From: Nocardioides oceani
Lineage (GTDB): Bacteria > Actinomycetota > Actinomycetes > Propionibacteriales > Nocardioidaceae
Length of the DNA: 64,000 bases
Reading direction: 5' to 3'
Assembly (NCBI RefSeq): GCF_030412965.1
Contig: NZ_JAUHJQ010000001.1
Location: forward strand, 276,743-340,742
In this document: one piece after another, positions 1-7,914 of the stretch
How the letters are laid out: each line of letters opens with the position of its first letter
Position numbering within the stretch: the stretch's first letter is position 1
Made by a program: the position numbers and the translations under genes
Notes under the pieces: generated by a model
Seen by the model: only the letters and a program-made list of their open reading frames with translations
Database searches by the model: none
Told to the model about the DNA's origin: nothing

Positions 1-1150
<1,150 letters not shown>

Positions 1151-1269
1151 TCAGTCACCCAGCAGAACAGGCTCGGCGGGCGAGCGCAAACCCTCGTCCA
1201 CGGGTGTGCGCAGGCTCTCAGCCCGGTAATCAGGGCTCTCAGGGCCCCGCGGCGACGTCTCCGCGGGGG

Positions 1270-2121
1270 TCACCAGGGGCCGCCGAAGGCCTCCTCGGTG
1301 GTGGCGTCGAGGGCGACGCAGAGGGTCTCGAGGTCGTCCCCGCGGACCTCGGCCATCGCGCGGACGGTGAGCGGGACGAGGTAGGAGGCGTTGACCTGGC
1401 CGCGGTGCGGGTGGGGGGTGAGGTACGGCGCGTCGGTCTCGACGAGCACGCGGTCGCGCGGGGTGACGACGAGCGCGTCACGCAGCGGCTGGGCGTTCTT
1501 GAACGTCACGGTGCCGGCGAAGGAGAGGTAAGCCCCGCGGTCCAGGCAGGCGCGGGCGAACGCGGCGTCGCCGGAGAAGCAGTGCATCACCCAGCGGTCG
1601 GGCGTGCCCTCCTCGTCGAGCACGCGCAGCACCTCGTCGTGGGCGTCACGGTCGTGGATGACCAGCGTCTTGTCGAGCCGCTTGGCCAGGTCGACGTGCC
1701 GGCGGAACGACTCCACCTGCACCGCCCGGCCCTCCTCGCCGGTGCGGAAGTGGTCGAGACCCGTCTCGCCCACCGCGCGGACCTTCGGGTGCGCGCCGGC
1801 GAGGGCCTCGATCTCGGCCATCGCGGTGTCGAGGTCGGTCCCCTGCTCGGCCAGGCGCGGCGCCTCGTTCGGGTGCAGCGCGACGCCCGCGACCAGCGCG
1901 TCGTACGTCGCCGCCGCCTCGACCGCCCACCGCGCACCGCGCAGGTCGCAGCCGATCTGGACGATCCGTGGCACGCCGACCGCTGCGGCCGCCGCGAGGG
2001 CGGCGGGGACGTCGACCTCGCCGTCGGGGTCGCGCGCGATGTCGAGGTGGCAGTGGTTGTCGACGACCGGGGCCGGCAGCGGGTCGGGGACGGGCGGGCG
2101 CTCCCCCGGGCCGCGGCTCAC
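1270..2121 (-). CDS. tatD: TatD family metal-dependent hydrolase (DNase)
   Basis: TIM-barrel metallohydrolase of the TatD family, implicated in DNA 3'-end processing and repair; 283 residues, normal length. Metal-binding motifs are visible: DNHCHLD near residue 15, then GVALHPNE, AVGETGLDHF, LVIHDRDAH, WVMHCFSG and a C-terminal VETDAPYLTPHPHRG. The GTG at 2121 overlaps the stop of the upstream hydrolase as GTGA, so translation is probably coupled. The open frame runs further upstream inside the hydrolase gene, but that part has no TatD similarity. It sits between rsmI/hydrolase and rpfB, matching the mycobacterial order. Confidence 0.95.
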   Translation of the reverse strand: MSRGPGERPPVPDPLPAPVVDNHCHLDIARDPDGEVDVPAALAAAAAVGVPRIVQIGCDLRGARWAVEAAATYDALVAGVALHPNEAPRLAEQGTDLDTAMAEIEALAGAHPKVRAVGETGLDHFRTGEEGRAVQVESFRRHVDLAKRLDKTLVIHDRDAHDEVLRVLDEEGTPDRWVMHCFSGDAAFARACLDRGAYLSFAGTVTFKNAQPLRDALVVTPRDRVLVETDAPYLTPHPHRGQVNASYLVPLTVRAMAEVRGDDLETLCVALDATTEEAFGGPW

Positions 2122-2960
2122 GTGCCGGCCACCCGCTCCAGGATCGCCTCGGCGAGCGCCTCGGGCGCGTGGGTCGGGATCCAGTGCGAGACGCCGTCGA
2201 GGACGACCAGCTCGTACGGCGCGTCCACGTGGTCGCCGGTCAGCTCGGCGCCGCGCCGGTCGAGCGCGGTGTCGCCGGTGCTCCACACCAGCGTGGTGGG
2301 CACCCGGACGGTCCGGCCGAGCACGGAGCGGTCCGAGAGCGGGAGCGCCCGGTAGTAGCCCAGTGCGTGCGGCAGCGCGCCGGTGGCGACGACCTCGTCC
2401 TGGACGCGCGTGACGTCCTCGCGCGACATGCCGGTCGCGATCATCGCGCGCTCGAGGAACCGGCCGCCGGAGAGGCCGAGGAGCAGCTCGGGCAGGCGCG
2501 GGACCTGGAAGAGCCCGATGTACCAGGACCGCAGGGCCTGCGGCGAGGAGGTCATCGAGCGGCGGAACGCCGCGGGGTGTGGCACCGAGACCGCGGTCAG
2601 CGTGCGGACGAGGTCGGGGTGGAGGCCGGCGACGGTCCAGGCGACGATCGCGCCCCAGTCGTGGCCGACGAGGTGGACCGGCCGGCCGATCGTGCGGACC
2701 AGCGCCGCGACGTCGCCGGCGAGCAGCTCGGTGCGGTAGTGCCGGCGACCCTCGGGGCGCGCCCCGGGCGAGTAGCCCCGCTGGTCCAGCGCGTAGGTCC
2801 GCAGGCCCGCCGCGTGCAGCAGCGGCTCGACGTGCCGCCACGAGGTGGCCCGCTCGGGGAACCCGTGCAGCAGGACGACCGGGTCGCCGTCCTCCGGGCC
2901 GCTGTCGTGGACGTCGAAGGTCAGGCCCTCGTGGTGGAACCGCTCCAGGCGTGCGCTCAT
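2118..2960 (-). CDS. Alpha/beta-fold hydrolase, epoxide-hydrolase type
   Basis: A 280-residue alpha/beta hydrolase. It shows the oxyanion-hole motif LLHGFPE (about residues 27-33), the nucleophile elbow VGHDWGAIVAW (Asp nucleophile, as in soluble epoxide hydrolases and haloalkane dehalogenases, not Ser), a variable cap region, and a C-terminal GVSHWIP supplying the catalytic His. The Asp nucleophile in HDWG favours epoxide hydrolase over esterase; substrate unknown. The ATG at 2960 overlaps the rsmI stop (ATGA) and the stop overlaps the tatD start (GTGA), so rsmI-hydrolase-tatD is read as one coupled unit. Confidence 0.88.
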   Translation of the reverse strand: MSARLERFHHEGLTFDVHDSGPEDGDPVVLLHGFPERATSWRHVEPLLHAAGLRTYALDQRGYSPGARPEGRRHYRTELLAGDVAALVRTIGRPVHLVGHDWGAIVAWTVAGLHPDLVRTLTAVSVPHPAAFRRSMTSSPQALRSWYIGLFQVPRLPELLLGLSGGRFLERAMIATGMSREDVTRVQDEVVATGALPHALGYYRALPLSDRSVLGRTVRVPTTLVWSTGDTALDRRGAELTGDHVDAPYELVVLDGVSHWIPTHAPEALAEAILERVAGT

Positions 2961-3811
2961 GACTTCCCCTCTCCCCGATGGACCAGGTCGTACACCTCGC
3001 GCTTCGGCACACCCGCGAGCCGGGCCACCTCCACGATCGCCTCCTTGCGGCTCGTGCCGGCCGCCTCCCGCTCGGCGACCGCCGCGCGCAGGCTCGCCGG
3101 GTCGTCGCCGACGAGCGCGGCCGGCACGGCGCCGGCGACCACGACCGTCACCTCGCCGCGCACGCCCTCGGCCGCCCAGGCGACGAGGTCGGCGAGCGGG
3201 CCGCGGCGTACCTCCTCGTGGGTCTTGGTCAGCTCGCGGCACACCGCCGCCGGCCGGTCCCCGCCGAACGCCTCGGCCATCGCCGCCAACGCGGTCTCGG
3301 TCCGGTGCGGCGCCTCGAAGAACACCATCGTCCGCTCCTCCGCGGCGAGACCGGCGAGCCGGCGCGACCGCTCGCCGGCCTTGCGGGGCAGGAAGCCCTC
3401 GAAGCAGAACCGGTCGATCGGCAGCCCGGAGACGGCCAGGGCGGTCAGCACCGCGGAGGGCCCGGGCACGGCGGTGACGTGCACGTCGTGCTCGACGGCC
3501 GCGACGACCAGGCGGTAGCCGGGGTCGGACACGCTCGGCATGCCGGCGTCGGTCACCAGCAGGACCCGCTCACCCGCCAGCAGCGCCTCGAGCAGCTGCG
3601 GGGTGCGGGCGGACTCGTTGCCCTCGAAGTACGACACCACGCGCCCGGTCACCGTGACCCCCAGGTCGGTGGTGAGGCGCTTGAGCCGGCGGGTGTCCTC
3701 GGCGGCCACGACGTCGGCGCCGGCCAGCTCCTCGGCCAGGCGCGGCGGCGCGTCGGCCACGCGCCCGATGGGGGTGGCGGCGAGCACGAGCACGCCCGGG
3801 GAACCGGTCAT
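2957..3811 (-). CDS. rsmI: 16S rRNA (cytidine1402-2'-O)-methyltransferase RsmI
   Basis: SAM-dependent tetrapyrrole-methylase-fold enzyme that 2'-O-methylates C1402 in the ribosomal P site. Family landmarks are present: LVLAATPIG at the N-terminus, EDTRRLKRL, SYFEGNE, LVTDAGMPSVSDPGYRLV, VPGPSAVLTALAVSGLP, FEGFLPRK, VFFEAPHR and CRELTKTHEE. The ATG at 3811 (284 residues) is preferred to the one at 3823 because a GATGAT box lies exactly 7 nt before it, as for a leaderless mRNA, and it gives the usual RsmI N-terminus. First gene of the rsmI-hydrolase-tatD(-rpfB) unit. In M. tuberculosis the divergent neighbour of rsmI is the protein mannosyltransferase gene; here only a short ORF stands in that place. 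Confidence 0.95.
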   Translation of the reverse strand: MTGSPGVLVLAATPIGRVADAPPRLAEELAGADVVAAEDTRRLKRLTTDLGVTVTGRVVSYFEGNESARTPQLLEALLAGERVLLVTDAGMPSVSDPGYRLVVAAVEHDVHVTAVPGPSAVLTALAVSGLPIDRFCFEGFLPRKAGERSRRLAGLAAEERTMVFFEAPHRTETALAAMAEAFGGDRPAAVCRELTKTHEEVRRGPLADLVAWAAEGVRGEVTVVVAGAVPAALVGDDPASLRAAVAEREAAGTSRKEAIVEVARLAGVPKREVYDLVHRGEGKS

Positions 3812-3873
3812 GGGGCCGATCATCGCAGGGCGGCACGAGCCGGCCCGCCGGGGCCGGGGCTACCGTCGGGGCC

Positions 3874-3936
3874 GTGACGACCGCCGCGCGAGACGCCGAC
3901 CGACGCCCCTCCGGACCGACGGCGGCCCCGCGGTGA
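3874..3936 (+). CDS. Possible leaderless 20-codon ORF (or remnant of a lost gene 5' end)
   Basis: GTG at 3874 is preceded, 7 nt away, by TACCGT (3861-3866), the -10-to-start spacing of leaderless actinobacterial genes. The frame runs 20 codons, rich in Ala, Arg and Pro, and stops at 3934-3936, overlapping the GTG at 3933 of the next gene as GTGA. It could be a coupling ORF for the downstream PPOX gene. Alternatively it could be the surviving N-terminal codons of a protein mannosyltransferase gene, which normally lies here divergent from rsmI. Codon content alone cannot decide. Confidence 0.35.
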   Translation: MTTAARDADRRPSGPTAAPR

Positions 3937-4352
3937 CCAGCTGGTCGCCGGCCGCCTCCGGGCTCTCGGCGATGCCCGAGCCGCTCGCCGCGATGTGGGC
4001 CGAGCGGCACCTGTGCTCGCTCACGACGCTGCGCGCCGACGGACGGCCGCACGTCGTGCCGGTCGGCTGCGCGCTCGACCCGGAGCAGGGCTGCGCCTGG
4101 GTGATCACCGGGCGCACGTCGCGCAAGGCGCGGAACCTGCTGGAGGCACCCGGGCCGGTCGCGGTGTGCCAGGTCGACGGTGCCCGCTGGTCCACGCTCG
4201 AGGGGACCGCCGAGGTCACCGACCGGCCCGACGACGTGGCGCGCGCCGTCGAGCGCTATGCCTCCCGCTACCGCCAGCCGCGCGAGAACCCCGAGCGCGT
4301 GGCGCTGCGGATCTCCGTCGACCGGTTCCTGGGGTCGCGCGGGCTGTTCTGA
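3933..4352 (+). CDS. Pyridoxamine 5'-phosphate oxidase-fold, F420/FMN-dependent protein
   Basis: Small split-barrel flavin/F420-binding protein (139 residues). Visible features are an N-terminal AERHLCSLTTLRADGRPHVVPVG, here read as HLCSLTTLRADGRPHVVPV, then ITGRTSRKARNL, VAVCQVDGARW and a C-terminal RISVDRFLG, the layout of actinobacterial PPOX-class F420-dependent reductases. Cofactor and substrate cannot be told from sequence. The start at 3933 is chosen because it overlaps the stop of a leaderless ORF (GTGA); an ATG at 3972 would give 126 residues and is also possible. Its last 137 nt overlap the 3' end of the opposite-strand gene. Confidence 0.75.
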   Translation: MTSWSPAASGLSAMPEPLAAMWAERHLCSLTTLRADGRPHVVPVGCALDPEQGCAWVITGRTSRKARNLLEAPGPVAVCQVDGARWSTLEGTAEVTDRPDDVARAVERYASRYRQPRENPERVALRISVDRFLGSRGLF

Positions 4353-4932
4353 GCGCGGCGGGCCTCGCCGCCGTCGCGGGCGTCGGCCGCGGCAGGTCGG
4401 TGCGCGTGCTCGACCAGCGGGGGTCGTACCGGACCAGCCCGGCGACGGCGAGCGCCCCGAGGAGGAGCCCGCCGACGGCGGCGTACGGCGCGGCGAGGGC
4501 CCACCACAGCAGCGCTCCCTGGTAGCCGGTGAACGCCAGGTCGTCCCCGACCACCCGCGCGGTCACCGAGTCGCCCGGTCGCGGCTCGGGGCCGCCGTAC
4601 CGGTCGCTCACCTCGCCCTCGACCGTCGCGTCGGCCGAACCGGGGCCCTGCCAGAGCGCCTCGCAGGTGCGCGGGCTGCCCGGCGGCGGGCCGGTGCGGC
4701 ACTCGGCGTCGGCCGGGACCCGGACCGTCACGACCTGCTCCTCGGTCCACGCCGAGGCCGTGGCGTGCATGAAGAACCACACCGGCGCGGCGAGGACGAG
4801 GAGGGAGACCGCGACGACGAGCAGGCCCAGCAGCGCCCGCACGAGGTGCGGGTGCGCGCTGGGCCTGAGGAGGACCGGTCGACCGAACGGGTCGTCCCGG
4901 TCCGCGGTCTCGGGGGCGCTCACGCCCCGCAT
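4216..4932 (-). CDS. Two-pass membrane protein with Arg/Ala-rich tail
   Basis: No family recognised. Residues about 33-56 form a hydrophobic segment (LLGLLVVAVSLLVLAAPVWFF); next comes an extracytoplasmic stretch with two Cys (residues about 77 and 88) and many acidic residues; a second hydrophobic segment lies at about 138-165. The remaining ~70 residues are a low-complexity Arg/Ala/Pro/Gly tail. This tail lies exactly where the frame runs antisense to the PPOX gene, so the true protein may be shorter or the tail may be unconstrained. It follows the Pro-rich small ORF by 10 nt. Either the ATG at 4932 or the GTG at 4923 could be the start. Confidence 0.6.
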   Translation of the reverse strand: MRGVSAPETADRDDPFGRPVLLRPSAHPHLVRALLGLLVVAVSLLVLAAPVWFFMHATASAWTEEQVVTVRVPADAECRTGPPPGSPRTCEALWQGPGSADATVEGEVSDRYGGPEPRPGDSVTARVVGDDLAFTGYQGALLWWALAAPYAAVGGLLLGALAVAGLVRYDPRWSSTRTDLPRPTPATAARPAALRTARATPGTGRRRSAAPRARGSRAAGGSGRHSARRRAPRRRAGR

Positions 4933-4942
4933 GGTGGCAGGA

Positions 4943-5077
4943 CTACACGCCTGCCGGGGCCGGTTCGGCCGGAGGCGCGTCCGGCGTGGGCACCGGGTTC
5001 GTCGCCGGATCGGTGCTGGGCACGACGTCCGGGTCGGGGTCGGTGAGCGGCTCGGGGGTCAGCGGTTCGGTGGTCAT
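4943..5077 (-). CDS. Small proline-rich ORF, 44 residues
   Basis: ATG at 5077 to TAG at 4943. The peptide is almost entirely Pro, Thr, Asp, Glu and Ala (starts MTTEPLTPEPLTDPDPD), with no hydrophobic segment and no Cys. It ends 10 nt before the start of the membrane protein gene, in the same direction, which suggests one transcript. The ribosome-binding site is weak. Composition is acidic-proline-rich, like linker or disordered peptides, and cannot exclude a chance frame in GC-rich DNA. Confidence 0.35.
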   Translation of the reverse strand: MTTEPLTPEPLTDPDPDVVPSTDPATNPVPTPDAPPAEPAPAGV

Positions 5078-5126
5078 GGCCGGTCCGGTACCCGCCCGGA
5101 CCGGCCCTGACCCGCCCCGTGCGGCG

Positions 5127-6179
5127 TCAGTCGGCGAGGACCGCCGCGAGCGGCTTGGCCCGCCAGTCGTGGGTCATCAGCGCGCCGAAGTTCTGCCCGA
5201 CGTCGGTCGGGACCACGCCGCTGTCGCGGACCGAGTACAGGATCGACGGACCGACGTACGACGCCTGCGCGGCCTTGCGGAGCTGGTCGACCGCCGCGTC
5301 GGCCTGCTGCTGCGCGGTGTAGCCGCCGGCCCAGGTCGACATGCCGGACTCGGTGAACCAGATCTGCTTGAGCAGGTCCCCGCGCAGCACCATCGTGGCG
5401 CGCAGGTTCGCGACCTGCTGCCAGACCCGCTGGGAGTCCGCGGCGTAGCCGGTGGCGTTGACGTAGGGGTGGAAGCCCACCGCGTCGAAGAAGCCGCGGC
5501 CGCCGTACTTGTAGACGTTGCCGAGGAAGGTGTTGGGCGCGGTGGCGTCGCTGCGGGCCTTGGAGAGGCCACCGAGGACGACGGTCGAGCGCGGCTGGAC
5601 GGCCTTGATCGCGGGGTACGCCGCGCGCAGCAGCGCCGTGAAGGAGCGGGCGTCGGGCTGCCCGCCGTAGAACGGCGCGAGGTTCGGCTCGTTCCAGATC
5701 TCGAAGGTGTCGACGGAGCCGGCGTAGTGCTCGGCCAGGTCGCCCGCGAAGGCGCCGAACGCGGCCGGGTCGGCCGGCGGGGCGGTCGGGGCGTCGCTCG
5801 TGCGCGCCCAGTCGGGCACGTAGGCCACGACGCCGATGACCCGCAGGCCGCGCTCGCGGGCCTCGGCGACCACGCGGTCGGTGCGGGTCCAGTCGTAGGA
5901 GCCCTGGGTGCGCTCGACGAGGGCCCACGGCAGGGGCATCCGCAGCCAGCTGCCGCCGGTGGCGGCCACGGCGTCGAGGGTGCGGTCGAGGTCGGCGTCG
6001 GACAGGGCCAGGATGCCCATGCCGTCGGTGAAGCCGTAGCCCTCCGACGGGGCGGTGACCGAGGTGGACGCCGCGGTCGTCGGCCGCAGCGAGCTGGCCG
6101 GGGCGGTGAGGGTCACCGACAGCCCGAGCGCCAGGACGAGGGGGGCGAGCAGGGTGGACAGGGTGCGATTGCGCATCAT
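5127..6179 (-). CDS. Secreted glycoside hydrolase, (beta/alpha)8 clan GH-A type
   Basis: Exported protein (350 residues) with a signal peptide: basic MMRNRTLS, then LLAPLVLALGLSVTLTAPAS. The mature part is a TIM-barrel glycosidase resembling GH39/GH5-like members of clan A: FEIWNEPNLAPFY carries the Asn-Glu acid/base pair, and IWFTESGMSTW carries the second catalytic Glu. Other strand motifs are WLRMPLPW, GVVAYVPDWA and VGFHPYV. Substrate (beta-linked polysaccharide or glycoside) is unknown. The start is one of two adjacent ATG codons (6179 or 6176), giving the best signal peptide. It is monocistronic in appearance. Confidence 0.82.
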   Translation of the reverse strand: MMRNRTLSTLLAPLVLALGLSVTLTAPASSLRPTTAASTSVTAPSEGYGFTDGMGILALSDADLDRTLDAVAATGGSWLRMPLPWALVERTQGSYDWTRTDRVVAEARERGLRVIGVVAYVPDWARTSDAPTAPPADPAAFGAFAGDLAEHYAGSVDTFEIWNEPNLAPFYGGQPDARSFTALLRAAYPAIKAVQPRSTVVLGGLSKARSDATAPNTFLGNVYKYGGRGFFDAVGFHPYVNATGYAADSQRVWQQVANLRATMVLRGDLLKQIWFTESGMSTWAGGYTAQQQADAAVDQLRKAAQASYVGPSILYSVRDSGVVPTDVGQNFGALMTHDWRAKPLAAVLAD

Positions 6180-6261
6180 GGTGGAGGGAGCCTTTCGAGG
6201 GAGCACGGCGATCCTAGGCGGGCCGCCACCCCACAGGCGACCGTCGAACGGTCACGTCCGC

Positions 6262-6275
6262 ACCACCCGGGTGGT
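6262..6275 (-). terminator. GC-rich palindrome after the YbdK gene
   Basis: ACCACCCGGGTGGT is a perfect 14-bp palindrome about 18 nt beyond the stop of the carboxylate-amine ligase gene, followed by further C/G-rich inverted sequence. It lies between two genes on the same strand and could end the upstream transcript. No U-tract is present, as is common for actinobacterial terminators. Confidence 0.35.
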
Positions 6276-6292
6276 CCCCCCGGGCCGCCCGG

Positions 6293-7402
6293 TCAGCCGC
6301 GCCAGGCCTGGTTGGTCCGGCTGACGAGGTCGTCGACGACCGCGGTGAGGCTGCCGCTCCCCCGCTCGAGGGCGGCGCGCTGGCGGGAGGCGCCGCCCGC
6401 GGCGAGCACCCGCGCCACGCCCTCCTCGACCAGCGGCAGGTCGCCCGCGGCCTCGAGCTCCTCGCGGACGGTCGCCACGAGCGTGCGCAGCACGTCGCGG
6501 GCGGGCACGGGCTCGGCCGTGCACGGGTCGAGCAGCCGCTCGGCCAACCCGTAGCGCGCGGCCCGCCACTGCGCGGCGCGCACCAGCTCCACGCGCCAGA
6601 GGTCCTCCGGCGGGTCGCCCTCGACGGGGCCGCGGCCGGCCGCGAGGTGGGTGACGAGCGCCCGCACCAGCGCGGCGAGGAGCACGGCGTCGTCGGGGTC
6701 GGTGCACACGTCGGCCACCCGCACCTCGACGGTCGGGTGGTCGGCGGAGAGCCGCGCGTCGAAGTAGAGCATCCCCTGGTCGCGGGCGGCCCCCGAGGCG
6801 ATCAGCAGCCGACCGACCTCGCGGTAGCGCTCGAGCGACCCGAACCGCTCCGTCGGCCCGGCGCTCGGCCAGCGCGACCAGACCTGCGAGCGCCAGGAGG
6901 CGTGCCGGGTGTCGCGTCCGGCGTCGAACGGGGAGTTCGCGCTGACCGCCAGCAGCACCGGCAGCCACGGCACGAGCCCGTCGAGGCAGGCCACGCCCTC
7001 CTCGGGCGAGTCGATGGCGACGTGCACGTGCATGCCGCAGGTGCCCTCGGGCCGCGCGACCTCGCCGTACCGCTCGCCCATGTCGAGGTAGCGGTCCTCG
7101 CGGGTCAGCTGCGGCTCACCACCCGCGACCGGGCTGGTCCCGGTGGCGGCCGTCAGCAGCCCGGCGGCCGCGGCGGCCTCGGCCGCGAGCCGGCGGGAGC
7201 GGACCAGCTGGTCGCGCAGCTCGCCGAGGTCGGTCAGCGGGTCCGTCTGGGTCTCCAGCTGGTGCCGGAACAGCTCGGCGTCGAGCTCGTCGGAGCCGCG
7301 CGCCAGCGCCTGCTGAGCGCCGGGTGCGGCGGCACGGGTCTCCGGGTCCACGAGGAGGAGCTCCTCCTCCACCCCCACGGTCCGTGGCTGCACGGAGGCC
7401 AC
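6293..7402 (-). CDS. ybdK: Carboxylate-amine ligase, YbdK/glutamate-cysteine ligase type 2
   Basis: ATP-dependent carboxylate-amine ligase of the GCS2 family (369 residues, typical). Motifs: TVGVEEELLLVDP at the N-terminus (acidic Mg/ATP residues), GTCGMHVHVAI near residue 120, SANSPFDAGRDTRHASWRSQ, a Tyr/Phe-rich MLYFDARLSADH, and VEVRVADVCTDPDDA. In vitro the E. coli member has weak gamma-glutamylcysteine synthetase activity, but the true product in actinobacteria, which use mycothiol, is uncertain. The GTG at 7402 is chosen: it has GAGGTGG upstream and yields the canonical N-terminus. Confidence 0.88.
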   Translation of the reverse strand: MASVQPRTVGVEEELLLVDPETRAAAPGAQQALARGSDELDAELFRHQLETQTDPLTDLGELRDQLVRSRRLAAEAAAAAGLLTAATGTSPVAGGEPQLTREDRYLDMGERYGEVARPEGTCGMHVHVAIDSPEEGVACLDGLVPWLPVLLAVSANSPFDAGRDTRHASWRSQVWSRWPSAGPTERFGSLERYREVGRLLIASGAARDQGMLYFDARLSADHPTVEVRVADVCTDPDDAVLLAALVRALVTHLAAGRGPVEGDPPEDLWRVELVRAAQWRAARYGLAERLLDPCTAEPVPARDVLRTLVATVREELEAAGDLPLVEEGVARVLAAGGASRQRAALERGSGSLTAVVDDLVSRTNQAWRG

Positions 7403-7458
7403 CTGGTCGCCACCTCTTCTGCTCGACGTCAGTGGCCGCCCGTTACCCCGGGCCGGGC

Positions 7459-7914
7459 TCAGTAGTCCGCGAGCGTCCCGCAGGTCGTGCTGCCCGCGCC
7501 CTGGAGCGTGAGGGCGGCACCCGCCTCCAGGTCCTCGAGGGGTACGTCGTCGAGCGTCGCGTCGAGCAGCCCGCGCCCGTCCTCGTCGACCGTCAGGTCC
7601 GGCAGGTCGACCGCGCCCTCCTCCTCCACGGCGCCGCTGCAGCGGGAGCCTGGCGTGAGCGTCGCGGTCCACGTGCCGGGCTCGAGCCCGCGCACCCGCA
7701 CCTCGACGCGGACACCGTCACCGGCCGGCACGGCGCGGGCCGTGCCCGCGGCGGGGCCCTCGCCGCCGACCGGCGGCAGCGTGGCGGTCACCTTCGCGCC
7801 GCGGTCGAAGTCGCCGGAGCCGTCCGCGCCGAGCACCAGCGGCTCCTCGCCCTGCGAGCACCCGGTGAGCGCGAGCAGGCCGACGACGGCGAGCGCCGGG
7901 AGGGACCGGCGCAT
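7459..7914 (-). CDS. Lipoprotein with Cu/Zn-SOD-like beta-sandwich outline
   Basis: Exported lipoprotein of 151 residues. MRRSLPALAVVGLLALTGC is a clear lipobox signal with the lipidated Cys at 19. The mature part shows VRVEVRVRGLEPGTWTATL, a Cys near residue 100 and GSTTCGTLADY at the end. That outline recalls Cu/Zn superoxide dismutase proteins (a GLxPG loop and a disulfide pair near the ends). The His metal ligands are absent: GTW replaces the expected GxHxxH, so no dismutase activity is expected. The ATG shares one base with the SNF2 stop (TGATG), so it is coupled to the helicase gene. Confidence 0.78.
   Translation of the reverse strand: MRRSLPALAVVGLLALTGCSQGEEPLVLGADGSGDFDRGAKVTATLPPVGGEGPAAGTARAVPAGDGVRVEVRVRGLEPGTWTATLTPGSRCSGAVEEEGAVDLPDLTVDEDGRGLLDATLDDVPLEDLEAGAALTLQGAGSTTCGTLADY

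Noticed and set aside
1204..3518. Long plus-strand frames over tatD, hydrolase and rsmI
   Set aside because: The minus strand encodes clear family motifs across the same bases; plus-strand products are Arg/Ala/Gly-rich without motifs.
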